Assembly (NCBI GenBank): GCA_017555685.1
Contig: JAFZFW010000015.1
Span: forward strand, 1-10,826
Origin: Methanocorpusculum sp.
Lineage (GTDB): Archaea; Halobacteriota; Methanomicrobia; Methanomicrobiales; Methanocorpusculaceae
DNA length: 10,826 nt
Reading direction: 5' to 3'
The notes under the pieces are model-generated. The model was not told the origin of the DNA. It did not search any database and saw only the letters and a program-made list of their open reading frames with translations. The first letter of the stretch is position 1; the number at the start of each line of letters is the position of its first letter. This document shows positions 8,170 to 10,826 of this stretch, piece after piece. Made by a program: the position numbers and the translations under genes.

Positions 8170-9069
8170 TCAGACATCTTCTGTCTGTGGGAACTTTGTG
8201 TTCTTTCCCTGCCGGGCAAACACCTGCCGTACTTCGTCGGCGTCTACTTCCTGTATTTCAAGCGGCAGGTGCTGGATGGTCTGTGAGGTTTCCAGACGGT
8301 AGCGCACTGCTGCGTGCGGGAAGGTGTCGGTCTTTTTCTCAGCGGTACGGATGACTGCGGTGATGTCTTCGTAGATGACAGAGGAGAACCACTGTCCGAC
8401 GAGGTTTCGGCAGTAGACTTTGATCATGAGAACCGGGAAGCGTTTCTGTGTGCTCCGGTCGCTTTCGGGGAGGATGTCTCCGCTTTCCGTCAGCCGGTAG
8501 CCGAAGGACGGGTAGAGCAGTTCGAGTCCTTCGCTTTTTTCCTCTGTTCCTTTTTCATAGAGTGAGATGCTTCCGGTTTTTTCTTCGCCCGGTGCGATGT
8601 AGGCAAATGCGGCAGGGATTGTTCCGGGAGCATCCAGGCGATGCATGGTTCCTTTTTCATCCGGATAGGATATGGTAATTACCGGCTGGACGGAGAATGC
8701 GGTCTCTGTTCCAACGTTGGCGATTTTGTATTCTATCCGCAGGGTTCTGGTGTATTCGGTTTCCGATTCCCGGTAGTCGGAGAAGTTGCGGGAGATGACA
8801 GCAGGAATTACGCAGGGTTGTTTGTCGAGCAGGAACTGTTTTTTTGAGTAGGTGACCTGCCGGTAGGTGTAGCCTGCATAAATCACAGTTACCAGTACCA
8901 GAAGGGCGGTCGCGCCGAATGTCAGGAGGTTTGCATAGTCTGCATTGAGTGCTTTTGCCCAGTCGGCTACAGGTGTTTTGGATGCGAGGAAGCTGTCGGT
9001 AAAGAGTCCGAGTATAAATCCGGCAAGAAGCGCGCCGGCGGTGAGGGTGATACGGCGAAGCGTATTCAT
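8170..9069 (-). CDS. hypothetical membrane protein with two N-terminal transmembrane segments
   Basis: I do not recognise a named family. The 299-residue product has two hydrophobic segments, about 7-29 (ITLTAGALLAGFILGLF) and 47-68 (ANLLTFGATALLVLVTVIYAGY), joined by a short loop. The rest, from about residue 75, is a soluble, beta-rich-looking domain with no catalytic or metal motif I can name. The YAGYTYRQVTYSKKQFLLDKQP segment after the second helix resembles a recurring layout in uncharacterised prokaryotic proteins: a helix, a TYR-containing basic/helical stretch, then a domain with an NVGTETAFSV-like strand. By the positive-inside rule, the KK-rich exit from helix 2 favours a cytoplasmic C-terminal domain. 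The ATG at 9069 begins a typical basic N-terminus (MNTLRR). No Shine-Dalgarno is seen, and a TATATT lies only about 10 bases upstream, so its promoter is unclear; read-through from the tRNA pair is possible. It lies 45 bp before the helicase gene. Confidence 0.8.
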   Translation of the reverse strand: MNTLRRITLTAGALLAGFILGLFTDSFLASKTPVADWAKALNADYANLLTFGATALLVLVTVIYAGYTYRQVTYSKKQFLLDKQPCVIPAVISRNFSDYRESETEYTRTLRIEYKIANVGTETAFSVQPVITISYPDEKGTMHRLDAPGTIPAAFAYIAPGEEKTGSISLYEKGTEEKSEGLELLYPSFGYRLTESGDILPESDRSTQKRFPVLMIKVYCRNLVGQWFSSVIYEDITAVIRTAEKKTDTFPHAAVRYRLETSQTIQHLPLEIQEVDADEVRQVFARQGKNTKFPQTEDV

Positions 9070-9137
9070 GAGATGAATATACGCACGGGATAAGAAAGAG
9101 CTGCAGATTGCGGCAGAAATGTTGAAAATCGGGTAAG

Positions 9138-9209
9138 TGGATCCGAGGAGATTCGAACTCCTGACCTTCGCCGTGTGAAGGCGACGTCATACCACTAGAC
9201 CACGAATCC
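9138..9209 (-). tRNA. tRNA-Val, anticodon CAC
   Basis: The minus strand folds into a full cloverleaf. The acceptor stem is GGATTCG with CGGATCC (one T-G wobble), the D arm is GTCTAGTGGTATGAC, the anticodon stem TCGCC/GGCGA closes a 7-base loop TTCACAC with anticodon CAC (reads GTG, valine), and the T arm is AGGAG-TTCGAAT-CTCCT. The discriminator base is A and CCA is not encoded. No intron is present. Confidence 0.97.
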
Positions 9210-9226
9210 AAGAATCAAAAGAAAAG

Positions 9227-9297
9227 TGCACCGACCGGGATTCGAACCCGGGCTATTGGCTTGGAAGGCCAAAGTCATGCCTCTAGACCATCAGTGC
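9227..9297 (-). tRNA. tRNA-Gly, anticodon TCC
   Basis: The minus strand folds into a cloverleaf: acceptor GCACTGA with TCGGTGC, D arm GTCTAGAGGCATGAC, anticodon stem TTGGC/GCCAA closing loop CTTCCAA with anticodon TCC (reads GGA, glycine), a 4-base variable region and T arm CCGGG-TTCGAAT-CCCGG. The discriminator base is A; CCA is not encoded. It is 17 bases upstream of tRNA-Val in the direction of transcription, so the two are almost certainly processed from one precursor. Confidence 0.97.
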
Positions 9298-9349
9298 CTG
9301 TTATTGCTTTGCACGTGTGTGCTTTGCGTTACATAGGTTGACTTGTGAA

Positions 9350-9364
9350 CATAAATACTTTCCG
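9350..9364 (-). promoter_or_regulatory. BRE/TATA promoter for the tRNA pair
   Basis: The minus strand reads CGGAAAGTATTTATG, which looks like a purine-rich BRE followed by a TATA box. Its centre is about 57 bases before the tRNA-Gly gene, predicting a start near 9328 and a roughly 30-base leader removed by RNase P. Confidence 0.55.
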
Positions 9365-9377
9365 AAATAATTTCCGG

Positions 9378-9382
9378 AAAAA
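9378..9382 (-). terminator. short oligo-T tract after htpX
   Basis: The minus strand has five T about 12 bases past the htpX stop codon, right in front of the tRNA promoter. A T5 tract can terminate archaeal transcription but is weak. Confidence 0.4.
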
Positions 9383-9393
9383 GTTGTTTGAGA

Positions 9394-10305
9394 TTAGTAT
9401 CCTCTAATCTCTTCCCTGACCTTCTCGAGGTTCTCAATACGCTTCTCTAAGGTCGGGTGGGTGGAAAAGAGCTCCAGAATGGACTCGCCTGAGATTGCAG
9501 GGATGATAAAGAACGAATTTGTTCCGGAGACTTCTCTCTTCTCCCGTCTTGGTGCTGCATCCACGGCGCCGCTGATTTTCTTCAGCGCGCGAATAAGTGC
9601 ATCAGGATCTCTGGTGATGTAGGCAGCGCCGCGGTCTGCAGAGAACTCGCGGTAGCGGGAGATTGCCTGCGTTACCAGAATTCCGATGATGTAGACAATA
9701 AAACTCACTGCCATGAGTACTACGTAGGCAATCATGCCGCCTCCGTTTTCATTGTCGCTTCCGCCGAAGAGTGCAATGAAGAACGAGTTGTTCAGAATAA
9801 TTTCTGCAATCATGACGGCAAAGCTTCCAATGGTCATGGTAAGCATGTCGCGGTTTTTGACGTGGGAGAGTTCGTGTGCCAAGACTGCTTCGAGCTCTTC
9901 GTCGGTTAAGAGGTAGCGAATCTTTGGAGTTACTGCAACAAGTGCATTTCTCGGGCTTCTTCCGGTTGCGAATGCGTTTGGAATGTTTGCCATTGCACGG
10001 TGTTCGATGATTCCAAGACGCGGCATTGGAAGGTCTGCTTCGTCAGCTAAGCGGCGAACCATATTGTAGAGTTTCGGCTCTTCATCTTCTGATACGACAC
10101 GGACCTTCATGGTTAACTGTACCATTTTGTCCGAGAAGAAGAACTGGACAAAGGCGGAGATGAAGACAAATCCGATAATCATATAGAACCATGCGCCTGA
10201 GAGGAATCTCGAGGCCACGGCAATTATTGCCACGTAGAGGGCGAGCATGACCATCCAGGCGACAACCTGACGACCGACTAACCCCCAGTCACGTTTCCAA
10301 ATCAT
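9394..10305 (-). CDS. htpX: HtpX-type membrane zinc metalloprotease (M48B)
   Basis: Membrane-embedded zinc endopeptidase of 303 residues that degrades misfolded membrane proteins, with its active site on the cytoplasmic face in known homologues. Visible features are two N-terminal transmembrane helices (about 13-32 and 37-57), the zinc-binding HEXXH as HELSH at 144-148 with H144, H148 and catalytic E145, the third ligand E220 in YREFSADRGA, and two more hydrophobic segments (about 157-179 and 191-213). The AFATGRSPRNALVAVT block (111-126) is also typical of the family. The frame stays open upstream to an ATG at 10635, which would add 110 residues, but I choose the ATG at 10305: MIWKRDWGL matches the archaeal HtpX beginning, the added segment looks non-coding (rich in Arg, Lys, Ser and Pro), and a TATA-like box sits at the right distance. 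No Shine-Dalgarno is present, consistent with leaderless expression. Confidence 0.95.
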   Translation of the reverse strand: MIWKRDWGLVGRQVVAWMVMLALYVAIIAVASRFLSGAWFYMIIGFVFISAFVQFFFSDKMVQLTMKVRVVSEDEEPKLYNMVRRLADEADLPMPRLGIIEHRAMANIPNAFATGRSPRNALVAVTPKIRYLLTDEELEAVLAHELSHVKNRDMLTMTIGSFAVMIAEIILNNSFFIALFGGSDNENGGGMIAYVVLMAVSFIVYIIGILVTQAISRYREFSADRGAAYITRDPDALIRALKKISGAVDAAPRREKREVSGTNSFFIIPAISGESILELFSTHPTLEKRIENLEKVREEIRGY

Positions 10306-10328
10306 GTTCTTTATTGTTTGACGGGTCA

Positions 10329-10338
10329 GAATATTAGG
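10329..10338 (-). promoter_or_regulatory. TATA-like box of htpX
   Basis: The minus strand reads CCTAATATTC, centred about 28 bases before the ATG at 10305. This supports that ATG as the start of a leaderless message and argues against the longer reading frame. Confidence 0.5.
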
Positions 10339-10680
10339 TTTCCTTCTGTTATTGGGTGTGTTTTGTTTCTGTGTCCGGGATTTGGTGTGCTTGGAGTGCC
10401 TGACGCTGACGCTTGCTAACCGCGGCGGCTTACCGCGACGGGAAAAATGAAGGTTAGTCTCTCTTTTGTATTTGTTCGGAAGTTTGTTCTCTTTTGCTGT
10501 TTTTAGCCCGACGGAAATACCACTAAAAGAGCAGACACCAACAAAGACCAAATCTGACAAAAGAATCCCGCTCCTCCATTCAGATTGCCCCGACGCGAAC
10601 AGGACGGGTCGATCGCCATCCTTCGGCTTGCTCACAGTTTGAGCCTTCGGCTCGCCCCATTAGACTTGTCAGCATAGGAC
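10339..10680. other. unusual intergenic region, partly GC-rich, with small repeats and hairpins; candidate ncRNA or dispersed element
   Basis: This makes up most of the 434-base gap between htpX and the rightmost gene. Two GC-rich patches (about 10395-10440 and 10565-10660) flank an AT-richer centre. Visible structures are a GACGCTGACGC tandem (10402-10412), a CGCGG/CCGCG hairpin (10421-10437, 7-base loop), TTTTAG/CTAAAA (10501-10528) alternating with CTCTTTT/AAAAGAG (10489-10531), a 14-base direct repeat with two mismatches (10620-10633 and 10644-10657, CCTTCGGCTtGCtC type), and a perfect GAGCC-TTC-GGCTC hairpin (10641-10653). The minus strand is open through it in frame with htpX, but the translation resembles no protein domain I know. 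A structured RNA or a family-specific dispersed repeat is possible; neither is proven by one copy. Confidence 0.35.
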
Positions 10681-10710
10681 ACTCTAAACAAAGCCCTTAT
10701 CCCGATTCAC

Positions 10711-10722
10711 ACCAAATAAGTA
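10711..10722 (+). promoter_or_regulatory. TATA-like box for the rightmost gene
   Basis: ACCAAATAAGTA is centred about 25 bases before the ATG at 10740, the spacing expected for a leaderless archaeal transcript. Only a weak purine stretch (GAGAT) lies directly before the ATG. Confidence 0.5.
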
Positions 10723-10739
10723 CAACAGGTTAGAGATAT

Positions 10740-10826
10740 ATGGCAAAAGACCAGATACGAAACGGCAGACTGGAAGGCAACCGCTCTGAAGACACCGAGA
10801 TTTACCTCGCCTCAATGGAGGCCGAC
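10740..10826 (+). CDS. argH: probable argininosuccinate lyase, 3' partial
   Basis: Only 29 codons are in the window, from the ATG at 10740, and the frame runs off the end. The peptide reads MAKDQIRNGRLEGNRSEDT followed by EIYLASMEAD. The short basic start, the GRL-x-G-x-RSE block and the SxxAD-like end match how methanogen argininosuccinate lyases begin. That enzyme cleaves argininosuccinate to arginine and fumarate in the cytosol, the last step of arginine synthesis. The catalytic residues lie outside the window, so the call rests on N-terminal resemblance alone. It is divergent from htpX, with a 434-base gap between them. Confidence 0.6.
   Translation, partial: MAKDQIRNGRLEGNRSEDTEIYLASMEAD

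Noticed and set aside
8657..9211. A minus-strand frame overlapping the membrane-protein gene and the tRNA-Val gene
   Set aside because: It runs through a tRNA gene and is out of frame with the gene at 8170-9069, which has coherent membrane segments; it looks like chance.
10419..10430. AGCCGCCGCGGT on the minus strand, like the 530 loop of 16S rRNA
   Set aside because: Only about 12 bases agree and no flanking 16S sequence is present, so it is not an rRNA fragment.
10620..10657. Two similar 14-base units as a possible start of a CRISPR array
   Set aside because: There are only two imperfect copies with a 10-base gap, far too short a spacer, and no cas genes nearby.
10339..10680. Possibility that the intergenic region encodes SRP RNA or RNase P RNA
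   Set aside because: I could not find the conserved core motifs of either RNA, and the region is not a continuous strong fold by eye.

Overview
The window comes from a methanogenic archaeon, most likely Methanomicrobiales and plausibly Methanocorpusculum-like; the lineage is inferred from gene content and protein style, not from a search. The evidence is an archaeal RNA polymerase with its largest subunit split into A' and A'', a CofD enzyme for coenzyme F420, a stand-alone siroheme sulfite-reductase-like protein of the kind found in methanogens, TATA-type promoters with mostly leaderless genes, oligo-T terminators, and tRNA genes without encoded CCA. I see no integrase, transposase, CRISPR array or phage gene.

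Layout. Bases 1-4118 (+) hold the end of an RNA polymerase operon: rpoA1 (5' end missing) and rpoA2, one base apart, with the only strong Shine-Dalgarno sequence in the window between them. An oligo-T terminator follows, and the ribosomal/translation genes often found after rpoA2 in archaea are absent. Bases 4261-6163 (-) hold cofD and then the sulfite-reductase-like gene, which converges on rpoA2. Bases 6229-9069 (-) hold a two-membrane-segment protein of unknown function followed by a DeaD/CsdA-like DEAD-box RNA helicase with a DbpA-type RNA-binding domain and an RGG tail. Bases 9138-9297 (-) are a tRNA pair, tRNA-Gly(TCC) then tRNA-Val(CAC), with their own promoter. Bases 9394-10305 (-) encode an HtpX-type membrane metalloprotease. 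Bases 10306-10739 are an unusual partly GC-rich intergenic region, and from 10740 (+) a probable argH begins and runs off the window.

How the parts fit. Most of the window is housekeeping: transcription (RpoA1/A2), RNA remodelling (helicase), decoding (tRNAs), membrane protein quality control (HtpX), F420 synthesis (CofD) and probably arginine synthesis (ArgH). The less ordinary items are the Dsr-like protein beside an F420 gene, the long charged N-terminal extension on RpoA2, the uncharacterised membrane protein, and the structured, repeat-containing intergenic DNA upstream of htpX. I found no convincing new multigene system.
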